The position numbers and the translations under genes are program-made. Positions 1 to 9,183 of a stretch of DNA of 64,000 nt are shown in pieces; positions within the stretch are counted from its first letter, which is position 1; each line of letters opens with the position of its first letter. Source of the stretch: Dermanyssus gallinae (Eukaryota > Arthropoda > Arachnida > Mesostigmata > Dermanyssidae). The DNA lies in the NCBI GenBank assembly GCA_003439945.1, contig QVRM01002082.1:166646-230645 (forward strand), given 5' to 3'. The notes beneath the pieces are model-generated. The model ran no database searches. It had not been told where the DNA came from and saw nothing but the letters and a program-made list of their open reading frames with translations.

Positions 1-222
1 TGTTTGGCAGATCATCTCCGAAGATCACATGGCTTTTACTATGTACGGCCGCGATGTCCAAGTTTTCGTGACGAATCTGCTTGATGGTGTTTTCAAAGCG
101 CTTCTCCGGAGGAACGCCGGCCGAGCAGTTTACATCAATAGTCGAGAAGTACAGTAACGGCTCACCGGCAATAAATAAGCAGCGTGGCTGATAGATGGTT
201 TCATAACTCCTATCTGAAAATA
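1..222 (-). pseudogene. FL-B (FIST-like) fragment, cut by the window edge
   Basis: Read on the minus strand this is the early part of the FL-B protein, from about residue 22 to residue 95, close to the copies at 26996 and 42182. The stretch with AGEPLLYFST and the later FGDDLP motif are recognisable and I see no frameshift in what is visible. The 5' end (the start codon and about 21 codons) is missing: homology stops near 222, where unrelated sequence begins. The 3' part lies outside the window, so the original length is unknown. It is a relic, not an expressed gene. Confidence 0.8.
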
Positions 223-1030
223 CCGGCAACGTATAACACTCACTGCAAATCATGCGTTTGGTGGGAGACCGCGTTGCCATGTCATGAAACACCATGTCAA
301 CCAGCACGACACCATGCAGTTGACCGCACAGAAATTCAGGCACCTAAGAAACCCATGGACGACCTCAAAAGAAAGATCCCCGGCGATGGTAGCTCCACAC
401 TAAAAACAGCTTACCACCGGGCCAACACACAGACTATCAGCAAACTCCAACAGCAGCAGCGACAAAACATGCAGTTATGTTCGAAGCACGACGTACCAAC
501 TTCACTGCATTTCCACGTCAACAGCAGACCATAATACAGTCGTAAACAGGCCAAACGAAAAGCATACGCGACGCAACACCCCCTGCCGCACACACTTGAA
601 AATGGCGGACGTATGATGCACGTTACGTCAGCCACAAACAAGATATTTTAGTTAAGAGCTGTAGAGACACAGAACGTAGGAGATCGTTCGCGTATTAGAA
701 CACTTTCGTTAGCCGTGTTGAACTTTCACACTCTGCGAACACGATTAAAGAGTATGTATGTCGAATAATAGGGATAGACACAGAAGCGAGAGTGACAAAA
801 CATGTTGGCAGAAACCACGCACATTGCAATAGCTGTCACGTGCTGGTAGCTGCAAGAAAATGTAATGAACCGTTCGGCCAGAGGGCCAGAGAAAGTGATA
901 ATAATTAGTGAACATCCCGTTAAGTTGAATAACCTCAAAATGCGCCGTCCGTACCGCGGCCAGTTAAAATAGTACAGAAGTAGTATGCCGAATGACCTGG
1001 CACGGATACGGCCATTATGTTTTCAACATT
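222..1030 (+). repeat. Repeat R3, copy 1 (possible LINE ORF1/5' region)
   Basis: This block is repeated, diverged, at 19500-19950 and 34110-34830 (opposite orientation) and 52293-52691 (same orientation). On its plus strand all copies keep a reading frame around residues APKKLMDDL and a glutamine-rich stretch, which suggests a degraded ORF1 or 5' region of a LINE. In the other copies it lies next to repeat L and a LINE-H endonuclease fragment. I could not identify the protein family. Confidence 0.55.
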
Positions 1031-1525
1031 GAGTAACACATATGTAGTTTCTGTGGAATATGCGATATTCGACGCTACTACATATCGTATGTACGACTCT
1101 TTACCATCCAGAGTTGATTATGCAGTGTCAGACCATACCGTTGTGTTGTGGGTAAAACTATTAATTCTATGGTGAATGAATTATAAATAAACAAAGCACA
1201 AAAGTTTAAAAACATATATACAGTCCGCGAATGAAAAGTACAGCCACCTATGTTTGCCACATTATACACTTTAATCGTAACCAATTGTGTACAGTGATAC
1301 ATGCTCATAGAGTAATAGCGGAGACTTCCGTCGACATTTGGAGTCTCGGATTACTTTGCAACACGTGGTCTCCACAATTGGCACAGCTACACCGCATAAA
1401 AATAATACAGCCACTAGCAAGATGCATCTCTTAAAGCGTGAATTGAGCGGAATCACGGCGTTTGAGCTTATTTACGGCTCGACAGAAAAAGGCAAGTACA
1501 TCGATTGCACCCAGCAACTATACTT
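1031..1525. other. Intergenic, no supported gene
   Basis: No convincing gene. A short plus frame near 1440-1480 has a weak likeness to Ty3/gypsy integrase text (TAFELIYG), too little for a call. A motif of about 45 bp at 1526-1570 also occurs at 898-944, so parts of this stretch are shared debris. Confidence 0.4.
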
Positions 1526-2130
1526 AATAATTAGTGAATATTCCGTTAAGTTGAATAACCTTAAAGTGCGGTTTGGCATGGTGTTGGATAAATTTCGGAT
1601 AGCGTCCCGAGAAAGCTTCACAATTACTTATTTTAGTTCTACCTGGTTCGAAATAGTTCGACTCCTGGTTTCGTTGATGTAAACCTTTCGGGCGAGCCAG
1701 TTCCACACATTCTTGATGATATTAAGATCAGGTTCGACTGCAGGCCAGCGTAAGACCTCAATGTAACGTTGCTCGAACCAGCTTCTGGCCAGCTTGGCGG
1801 TGTAAATCGGGCGTTTTCGTGTTCAATTACGAAGTCGGGCGATCCCATCAGATGAATGTGTGCCGATCGCTCTCCTAGTAGATCCCTATAGCGCGTCAAA
1901 TTAACATGACCGTCTAGAAACGCAATCGACGACGTCGTATGATACCCGATCGTTTTTCCTTGCGCACATCGTAGAAACAAAAGTTAAATCCATCCGGTCA
2001 ATTAAAGTGTAATTTTTTTTATCCGAAAAGAGCACTCTGTGCCACTCAGTGGTCCATGACATCGTATAATGGGCGAAGCCGAGACGAGCTTTCTGATGCT
2101 CAGCGGTCAATCGTGTTTTTTTTTGTATTT
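1526..2130 (-). pseudogene. Tc1-type transposase relic
   Basis: The minus strand encodes pieces of a Tc1 transposase in more than one frame. Upstream is TAEHQKARLGFAHYTMSWT followed by VLFSDKKNYTL, the region carrying the first catalytic aspartate (FSDE in the family). After a frameshift comes a motif corresponding to QDNAR (here EHENAR), then KSWFEQRYIEVL-like sequence, the EPDLN motif and NVWNWLARKVY. The order fits the C-terminal half of the DDE domain. Frameshifts and the missing N-terminal DNA-binding domain show it is dead. Confidence 0.75.
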
Positions 2131-2206
2131 TTCTCGTGTGCCAAATGCGTGTAATGTGGCAAAAGTTAAAAAAAAGTGACTGTATCTTTTTCGCGGACTT
2201 TATATA

Positions 2207-2690
2207 CAGGGTGTCCGGATTAATTGGGCAAAATTCTGGCGTATGGTTAAGCTCGATGAGAAAATCATGCTGGCCAATGAAAAGGGGAAGCGGAAATGCT
2301 TCGTAAAGAAGTGAGATAATTTTGTAATGAATTTCTTTGAATTGTGATTTAAGGGGTGGCTGTTGTGATACTATTGTGAACTATTGTGATATTAAGAAGA
2401 GTTCGCAAAATTATACGTTTACTTTTGCATGTTTGAACTTTCACGTTTAGGTTTTCATTTTTTTTCCATTGAGCGTGCACAACCTATATATTGAGACGAG
2501 TGTACATCTTAAGTGAATCATTTTGGTTCCAAATTGGTAGAGCTGACGTCTGTGGTTGCAAATTTACTTAAATCTCCCGATGGCCATATCAGGTATGAGT
2601 GCATACATGCAGCTACTATGGTCGCTTTCTTTTTCAATCAAGTCATTCGTCAAATTTGTAGAAACTAAAAGAAATATGTTTATTTTACTT
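2207..2690 (+). repeat. Left long terminal inverted repeat
   Basis: Pairs with 3735-4123 in reverse complement. Shared blocks include the outer 10 bp, the run around GAGAAAATCAT, a block around TATTGTGATATTAAGAAGAG and the block near ACTTAAATCTCCC. The arms differ by small indels and one extra stretch of about 50 bp in this arm. Confidence 0.75.
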
Positions 2691-2778
2691 CAAGTCTTGC
2701 TCGAACGAATGCTCGTCAGCCAATAGGTAGCCCATTCGGTAGCGGTAGCAACGCTTTTGTTGTAGGCGCTAAAAGATT

Positions 2779-3006
2779 TCAGACATCTGCCGAATGGTTC
2801 CACCAGCAGTCAATATTTTGTAGATCAGATCCATAGGAGACCCGAAGGGAGTTGCCCGGATCCTTCAGGTGGCCCCAAAAGAAAATGCCGGTACTGCATA
2901 GACCGGTCGACCGTGGCGGCCACGTTTGTGGACCGCCTCGGCCAATCCAGCGACGGTTACCTGCCAGCACAATGTTTGCGCGACTACATCGTTTGCTCCG
3001 CAAAAC
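2779..3006 (-). pseudogene. Transposase C-terminal piece, inverted relative to the rest
   Basis: The minus frame contains GNRRWIGRGGPQTWPPRS followed by FFWGHLKD, the hallmark C-terminal DDE segment of a Tc1/mariner-superfamily transposase usually met in insects. The plus-strand piece at 3080-3720 lacks exactly this segment: it jumps from DETFANR to VYATPVESF. So part of the transposase gene appears inverted within the element, or two copies recombined. No start or stop in family context; non-functional. Confidence 0.65.
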
Positions 3007-3079
3007 GGTCATTTCACGGCCGTCATTACGACATCAAACGACCGTGGACATTAAGAAGCCCAAATACAGTGGAACATAA

Positions 3080-3720
3080 TGTTTAACAAGTAGTCGCGCG
3101 TTCTTTCGCAAGCATACGACTGGTGGATAGAAGCGTTGGTGTAAGTCGCGCCACTGTCCACGAAATGCTAAATGAATCAGGGCTGTATCCGTACCGGTTT
3201 CAGCGAGTTTAAGCTTTGCGGGATTCTAATTATCAGCTACGCATTCATTACTGTCGCTGCTTTCTGCAATAAGCAGCGGTCAATGCGGAAATTCCTGCTC
3301 TCGTTCTCTTCATGAACCAAGTTTCTTTTACAAAAGATGATGTGTTCAACGCACACAATGTTCATTGGTGGGCCAAGGAGAACTTGCCTATGATCCGCCC
3401 GCATGCACACCAGCGTCGCGTTTCTATGAATGTCTAGGCAGGCATAGTGGACAACTACCTTATCGGACCTTACTTTCCTACCGAAAGGTTAAGTGGATCA
3501 ACATACCACGTATTTCTGAACACAACCTTGCCAGAACTCTTGGCATACGTTTCATAAAGTATTCGATCGAGGATGTGGTTCCAGCACGATGGTGTTTCAG
3601 CACACAAAGCTCTTCACGTGCGGAATTATCTAGATGAGACCTTCGCCAATCGACTTTTTCCTTTGGGTCTATGCAACTCCCGTTGAGTCTTTTATGAATC
3701 TGATCGGCAGAATTGTAACT
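3080..3720 (+). pseudogene. Transposase relic (RWIGRGG-type), internal part
   Basis: Plus-strand fragments, in shifting frames, read as an HTH-linker (VHEMLNESGLYPYRFQRV), then a catalytic-core stretch (FTKDDVFNAHNVHWWAKEN, PHAHQRRVSMNV), a second-aspartate region recognisable as FQHDGVSAHKALHVRNYL in a third frame, then YLDETFANR. The following RWIGRGG segment is absent and the text resumes at YATPVESF before stops. Several frameshifts make it inactive. It lies inside the long inverted repeats, so it belongs to that transposon. Confidence 0.7.
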
Positions 3721-3734
3721 TTTTTTGGGGTGAA

Positions 3735-4123
3735 AGGGAAAATGTTTTTTCTGAGCTTCTGCAGGTTTAACAAGTGACTAGATTTACAAAGAAAGCGAAG
3801 ATAGTAGTTACATGCATGTACTCTCACCTGATATGGGGAGATTTAAATGACTTAAGACGTACACCCGTATGAATGTATTGGTTGTGCACGCGTAATGGAA
3901 AAATTGAAGAACCTGGGCGTGAAAGTTCGAACATGCCAAAATAAAATTATAATTTTGCGAGCTCTTCTTAATATCACAATAGTCCCTGCCTAGCTAAAGC
4001 CAGGTGTAATTCTGACAATGTAGAATTTTCCCCTTTACAGCATTGTCGCTCCCCCTTTCCATTGGCAAAAATGATTTTCTCAACGATCTTGGCCATACCC
4101 CAGAGTTTTGCTTAGGGACCCTG
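3735..4123 (-). repeat. Right long terminal inverted repeat
   Basis: Reverse complement of the 2207-2690 arm, ending in GGGACCCTG next to a TA. A short TATATATATATA run follows immediately outside. Confidence 0.75.
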
Positions 4124-4450
4124 TATATATATATAAAAGTTCTCACCGGCGATAAAAACTAACTTTTTCATCGTGGGGCACAATCCGCTTTTGCTGGAGC
4201 GCTGGCAATTCTGTAAGGGCCGCCCATTTAAAGTTTCTTGCGCAGCGATATATTGCAATAAGGCAATGCTGAGGCACGTCCGGGAATGCTGTCAGAGCTA
4301 GAAATAACCAAGATAAAGTCCGAAGAGCCCAGCGATAAGTAAATACATAAAACTTACACAATACTTACAAAGAACAAGTAGAGACAAGAGTGTGCTAATT
4401 GAGCAATAATTGCTGATTTGTCAAGCGTCGTGGCCGTCGTGTTGTATGTA
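4124..4450. other. Unassigned sequence beside FL-B0, possible orphan exon
   Basis: No repeat or gene recognised. On the minus strand an open stretch of about 50 codons lies between an acceptor-like TCTGACAG and a donor-like CCGGTGAGAAC at about 4145, so a host exon is conceivable. The reading has no family likeness I can name. Low support. Confidence 0.25.
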
Positions 4451-4945
4451 AGTTGAAGTATGAACGCAGCTCGGTTGTTGCCGCCCGACTGATGACCGGT
4501 GAAGCTTTTTTCAGATGCTTCTACAGGTATTTGTCGAAGACGGGCTCACATGCATGCATCTGAGTTGGGTCGGCGAACAGGAGCACACCTTTGACGCCTT
4601 TAGGAGGAGTCTTAAAGTTAACGGTCCACTCCTTATCATGGAGATCCATGAAAAAGGGAACAAGTTGAAATCCTTTGGTCTTGAGAATCACCATCCTTGA
4701 ATAGTTTTTGACAGTAGCGAATGTGTCTGGTAGATCATCTCCGAAGATCATATGGCTCTTAATATGTACGGCCGCGGCGTCTAAATTTTCGTGGCGAATC
4801 TGCTTGATGGTGTTTTCAAAGCGCTCCTCCGGAGGAACGCCGGCCCAGCAGTTTACATCAATAGTCGAGAAGTACAATAACGGCTCACCGGCAATATAAA
4901 AGCAGCGTGGCTGATAGATGGTTTCATAGCTCCTATCTGAAGATT

Positions 4946-5950
4946 ATAGATGACGGAGGCGCTAAACACATGGCGATCTTACAGACCACTGGTGTTGCCC
5001 AAGGTGATAATCTTAGCCCCCTGCTGTTTTCGGTGCTGGTGAGAGACCTTCCCGAAGAGATACGGAGTCGGCACTCGCAGGTAGACGTCCTTATGTATGC
5101 AGACGACTTGGTGCTATATTCTCGCAGTCGATTCCATTTGCAACAATCCCTTGCGACCTTGCAGAATTACGTTCATCGAAACCAGTTGGAAATAAATTTA
5201 GATAAAACAAAGGCAATGAAGTTTAGACGTGGAGGGAAATTGGCTGGAATCGACGAACTACGGTTAGGTTCAAAATCTATAGACTTTGTCTCGAACTTCT
5301 CATACCTAGGGGTTATGTTCTCGTCTCGAGGTACGAACTTCTCGAGGCACATTGATGAAGGAATTCGGAAAGGACTACAGTCCTTTCATAGTATCCGAGA
5401 CCCTCATAAACTATTAATGGACGTTGCCGTTCATCTCTTTAACCTGAAGATTGCGCCTACTGCTTCTTACGGTATACAGGTGATATGGCCGCATCTGACG
5501 AAGTTAAACTTTAAGGCGCTTGACCAAATCAAGGCCGCTTTTCTAAAAAAGGCGCTAAGAGTCCACCGCACTAGTCTCAACAGATTAGTCTATTTACTGG
5601 CGTCGACTCCGCTATTTGTTGAGAATTTACAAAAAATGCACGGGTTACCGAAAACGGCAGCTTTCAACGAGTACATGTCTGAATGGGAGAATAAGATGGC
5701 AGACATTGACCCTCTCTTTTATGAAACCCAGGCAATGACGTGTACTTCCTGGAAGCGCTGCAACTATGAGAATAGACACCTAATTGCACGATTTGCTGTA
5801 CATGGCTTCCACATGAAGATCTGTATTCGAGAGAAGTTCCATGAAATTTCCTCGTTATGCTTGTGCAAACTTTGCGGGAGACAGTGTGACTTATATCACC
5901 TTCAACGATGCGATAGAACAGTTCCGTTGACTCGACTTTTAGAACCGTGA
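4946..5950 (+). CDS. LINE-P reverse transcriptase, C-terminal part
   Basis: An open frame of 334 codons. An upstream ATG at 4907 lies in antisense FL-B0 sequence and is not the native start. It carries the RT motif GVAQGDNLSPLLFSVL (block before the catalytic site), the catalytic YADD at about residues 52-55 of this fragment, then KTKAMKFRRGG, a thumb region, and a C-terminal cysteine/histidine motif CLCKLCGRQCDLYHLQRC likely to bind zinc and nucleic acid. The endonuclease and RT blocks 1-4 are missing, so it cannot transpose alone. The frame is intact to its stop, suggesting a fairly recent insertion. Confidence 0.85.
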   Translation: MDDGGAKHMAILQTTGVAQGDNLSPLLFSVLVRDLPEEIRSRHSQVDVLMYADDLVLYSRSRFHLQQSLATLQNYVHRNQLEINLDKTKAMKFRRGGKLAGIDELRLGSKSIDFVSNFSYLGVMFSSRGTNFSRHIDEGIRKGLQSFHSIRDPHKLLMDVAVHLFNLKIAPTASYGIQVIWPHLTKLNFKALDQIKAAFLKKALRVHRTSLNRLVYLLASTPLFVENLQKMHGLPKTAAFNEYMSEWENKMADIDPLFYETQAMTCTSWKRCNYENRHLIARFAVHGFHMKICIREKFHEISSLCLCKLCGRQCDLYHLQRCDRTVPLTRLLEP

Positions 5951-6054
5951 TGAATATATGTATATGTGAATGTGTGCTTTCTCTGTACGCGCAATATTGT
6001 AAACCAACCATCGGTTAATAAAGCTATTATGTTATGTTATCATCATTATATGTG
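4946..6054 (+). mobile_element. LINE-P: 5'-truncated non-LTR retrotransposon in FL-B0
   Basis: Flanked by a perfect 14-bp target duplication, CCTATCTGAAGATT, at 4932-4945 and 6055-6068. This sequence occurs once in the uninterrupted FL-B genes. The insert begins inside the RT domain, so it is 5'-truncated, and ends after an AATAAA-containing 3' UTR with short GTTAT repeats. Orientation is opposite to FL-B0. Confidence 0.9.
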
Positions 6055-6188
6055 CCTATCTGAAGATTGTTCTCTGTCAGCTTTGACATGGCTTCGCAGC
6101 AGCTGATACGTATCCGACATTTTTGAAGTTGAGTTCGGTCAGGTCGCACTTGAAGTACAAAAGTGGCTGATAAAGCTGTGGTCCCTCG

Positions 6189-6195
6189 TTATATA
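6189..6195 (-). promoter_or_regulatory. TATA box of FL-B0
   Basis: TATATAA on the minus strand; its first T (6195) is 75 bp before the A of the FL-B0 ATG (6120), the same spacing as in the intact paralogs. Confidence 0.7.
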
Positions 6196-6619
6196 TCGGG
6201 CAGCGCAAAGCGAGGTTGTGAGTGTAAGACATTGGGGAGGGTGAATTCGATTTAAAGGGAAGAGGGAACTGATGACGATGTATATTGATCTAACTGTCGA
6301 ACGATCCTCGGTATACCTTTACCGGTAGGCTGATAGCGAAACCGAGTAAGGGGCACCTCAACCACCAGCTATCAAGAATGGGCGTTTCGCCAGGCAATCA
6401 ATCGTCTAACAACCGAAGGCGACAGATAGACCTGCCTATTGTACGGGGCACTAGATGATTAGCACTTCAAGAGGCTCACATGACCTTTGGGGGAAGCTGG
6501 CTTCAGCAATAGATCCACCAACTTGCGCCTCATCAGTGAGTAGCGCTGCGCACTGCCAATTGAGTCGGCCCATTGGAAAAGATCAAATTGAAGAAAATCA
6601 ATAGTAGTCAACATGTAGT

Positions 6620-7916
6620 TAAAATTGGAATGCTCGTTTTATGATCACATTAATGTTTCTTCCTATTTATCGCAGTATAGAATGCAGTGGAATATTGAGA
6701 GCGCCAAATTAGGTCTGAATCTCCTCCCACACGCGGAATTATCCACGTTTTATATTGTTATTCTAACTAAGACATGGTCTACTAAGAGCAAAAACGTGAA
6801 TGGCTTCTACGCAGCTATGTGTCTGGAACAACGCGCAGCAGAACCAGGAAGACCAAGTAGGAGCGTAGAGACTTTGTACAACGACAGACCCGGTGAAGTA
6901 GAAATTTAGTATATTGACTACAACTGTGCCATTTTAACTACCAAGAAATGTAATATGTTGCGATGTACTCAATCCCTGTAAAGTAATTATTGAATCTACT
7001 CAATAAGCTGTGACGTTCGCATTATTCAGTTTATCCACGAAAGCCAACCTTACTCAGTAGTGACCTAAACTGCCCAGTAGAAAAAAAACAGCAGTAATAG
7101 ATGCAGATTGCTGAACAGCACCTTGACCAAGGTGTGTGGCTTGTCTCCACTCCGGACACAAACACATTTGTGTGACCAGAGTGTAGATCAACGACCGATA
7201 TATTTGCAACAAACATTGAAGAGACATGTGTGACGTACCACGGCGTGGTGTCGCAACTGACAGCTTTCGGACCCAATTCACATCTACCGATTGGACTAAG
7301 TGTGCGGCTGCCGCTGGAGTCTCTACTTTAGCGGAGATTAAAGTAGTCGAAGTCGCTAGACGTTGATCGGTATGCCAGTCGTATTGTTCCAGTCATTCGA
7401 CAAAGCGTCTGCAAGATGCGGCATAGGCGCAGGTTCTCTTGAATCAATGCAGAGCTGTGTAAGTTTAGGCTCATATTCTTTCTTAATCGCAAGACGTTGT
7501 GCTGCCGTGTCACCAATAGCTCAACAGGGCGTACAAGCAAATAATTAGATCAGCCAGAAGGGGCTATGCTTTGAATGAAGAAAACCGTCTCATTCTGAAA
7601 GCCACGAGAAAGCCGTATAAATGGATTCAAAGCAACTCCCGGACCATCGCTTGCCCTATCATTTCAGATGAAATCTAAGGCTTCTTCAGGCAGATATTCG
7701 CAACCAATAATATCATCCCAGAGAATGCTCGTAAACATAAATCTGTTTAAAAGGAGTTGATGATGCAAGCCAGAGAGGGCATCTTAGCTGAAATAACAAA
7801 AAAAATATGTTATCTACGCTGCACTGAAGGCTTGCTCTGTGCTTCTCTACAAGATTCGGTCAAATCTCTCTCAAAACCGGTTATCCCTCTACGCCACTTT
7901 TGTGTACTTTAAATAT
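6620..7916 (+). pseudogene. LINE-Z0: inverted copy of LINE-Z endonuclease region
   Basis: Plus-strand copy of the LINE-Z 5' half. From 6683 the frame reads QWNIESAKLGLNLLPHAEL, then VILTKTWSTKS, the first part of an APE-type endonuclease (the acidic residue of the TETW motif is replaced). Later pieces in other frames give endonuclease text, and 7780-7916 gives a scrap of RT (LSLYATFVYFK) that ends where a SINE begins. Many stops and frameshifts. It mirrors LINE-Z1. Confidence 0.7.
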
Positions 7917-8095
7917 GGGTTTGCCTTGCTTTCGGGAGTACTGGGTTCGAGACCCAGACCGGCCACTCTTAAAATGGTTCCACTCTAAACTCCAATTTAG
8001 ACAAGGTGCCGGAGTGGATTAAAAAATAGCCATGACATGAAAAACCGTACACGGACATTGACCTACGGAATATTTAAAAAAAATCAACCTGTCAA
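7917..8095 (+). mobile_element. SINE2 fragment (tRNA-derived) inside LINE-Z0
   Basis: Contains the B-box-like GGTTCGAGACC and the family body (GACCGGCCACTC, then GCCGGAGTGGATTAAA and an A-rich end). The tRNA A-box half is missing. The same insertion, inverted, is at 11117-11294, so it predates the inverted duplication. Confidence 0.7.
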
Positions 8096-8104
8096 CGTTG
8101 CGGT

Positions 8105-9108
8105 AATTTCCATGCTTTGCTGAGATGTACTGAGATCGCTACACATTTGTACCGTCATTACAATCATGTCACGCATCATTTGAGGTGCCAGATTAAGCAA
8201 CAATTAAAATTGCTAACATTATTTACTTCTTGCGGGACTGACCGTACGTGCCTCAACCTCGCTACATTACAATATATTGTGCGCAGGAAACTTTAAATGA
8301 ACAAAACAGGGATACCTCACGGGGATTTCCAAGCTCCAGTACAAATGGACTGAGCCCCACACAAGCTCCACACGAAACAGGTCGTTGTTCCCGACGGTTT
8401 TACCTAAAGTCAAAGTATACTGAGGTTTTTTATATACTTTTATTGACAGCTTACAGTTTTCCTTATTTATTAATGGTTTATACACCAAATATTTAGTAGT
8501 TACAATCACGACACAACAGTGTAGGCTGATATTGTATCATCAACTCTGAATGTTAGGGAGACTTTAACAGTTTCGATACATACAAGTATGTGGTAGCGTC
8601 CAATATAGCTCCACAGCAAAAAAATAATGCAGATCGTTCGTCGAAACAGCCACAGTTGGTCTTTACATTTGCGCTGTTAGTTGTCACTGTAACAGCAACT
8701 TTTTTTATTCAAAAGCATAGCTTGCAGTTTGCATGCTCAATAACCTAGGTCCAGAGCTGTGAATTTGTGTCTGCTTGGCTGAGCCTCGACGAAGATGTCA
8801 TATACATTGTAGAGCCGATGACCGGAAAACCTACTTAATCCTATTAGAAGTAAAACTGATAAAGCATTTTGAAGTAAACGTGAAGCAAAGCTAATCTTTG
8901 TAGCAAATAACATACAAACCTTTGATCGGTCATGCTGCTCCAGCTTAACCGCGGAGTGAGGAATCACATCTGTGTTTCACATATGGGACCGACCTGCGAC
9001 CAGGTCAACCAGGACCGCCTGCCAATCAGAAGCAATTGATATCCCTCTCCCCTTCTAACTGGGCCGACCTTCTCATTTTCAATATTGACATTGCATTTTG
9101 GTGGTTGC
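8105..9108. other. FL-A1 upstream block, conserved in all three units
   Basis: Nearly the same sequence precedes FL-A2 (20781-21785) and FL-A3 (35636-36624). An 80-codon minus frame at 8267-8509 is open in all three units but resembles nothing I know and shows no codon-level conservation signal I can judge. At about 8635-8750 it shares about 110 bp with the downstream flank of FL-B (about 15780-15890). No other gene seen. Confidence 0.6.
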
Positions 9109-9115
9109 TATATAA
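9109..9115 (+). promoter_or_regulatory. TATA box of FL-A1
   Basis: TATATAA, 75 bp before the proposed ATG at 9184. GCCACT with A at 9141 lies 32 bp downstream and matches GCCACT at the equivalent place in FL-B genes, a likely initiator and start site. Confidence 0.7.
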
Positions 9116-9183
9116 TGAGAAACACAGCGTTTGCCCAGCCACTATTCCGCCTGATCAGCAAGCTAACCGAATCTAACATAACC

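Larger units (their letters stand above)
2207..4123. mobile_element. DNA transposon with long terminal inverted repeats (about 1.9 kb)
   Basis: The two ends are inverted copies: CAGGGTGTCC at 2207 faces GGGACCCTG ending at 4123, and similarity continues inward for about 400 bp or more. TA dinucleotides at 2205-2206 and 4124-4125 fit the target duplication of the Tc1/mariner superfamily. The interior holds transposase pieces of the RWIGRGG type in both orientations. It sits between a Tc1 relic and the remains of FL-B0. Confidence 0.75.
4451..6120 (-). pseudogene. FL-B0: FIST-like FL-B pseudogene interrupted by a LINE
   Basis: The start codon is at 6118-6120 with a TATA box at 6189-6195. Residues 1-20 lie right of the LINE-P insertion and the rest continues at 4945 and below. 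The frame is readable through AGEPLLYFST, GFQLVPFF and KGVLLFADPT, then hits an in-frame TAG near 4520 (KYL then stop where other copies have KYLKKHL). Homology ends near 4451 after ELRSYF, so the C-terminal third with the PIHGALGD motif is gone. Three independent lesions show a long-dead copy. It is the mirror partner of FL-B1 across FL-A1. Confidence 0.85.
6070..8095 (+). repeat. Left arm of a large inverted duplication
   Basis: Reverse complement of about 11110-14370, allowing for the LINE-Q insertion at 12558-13773 in the right arm. Matching points include the SINE tail (8037 and 11167), the LINE-Z endonuclease frame (6683 and 12524) and the FL-B 5' flank. The loop of about 3 kb holds FL-A1. 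Arms differ at scattered sites. Confidence 0.8.

Noticed and set aside
1338..1530. Ty3/gypsy integrase fragment
   Set aside because: One short phrase resembles the family; no LTRs, no catalytic residues.
4143..4361. Possible exon or F-box remnant beside FL-B0
   Set aside because: Splice-like sites exist, but the frame has no convincing F-box pattern and no sister copy supports it.
4907..4945. ATG start of the LINE-P ORF
   Set aside because: These codons are antisense FL-B0 sequence outside the LINE, joined by chance in frame.
8267..8509. Conserved 80-codon minus ORF upstream of FL-A
   Set aside because: Conservation is explained by duplication of the whole flank; in unit 3 its N-terminal side is altered, and no family was recognised.
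9085..9183. N-terminal 33-residue extension of FL-A
   Set aside because: It lies across and upstream of the TATA box and has no counterpart in FL-B.
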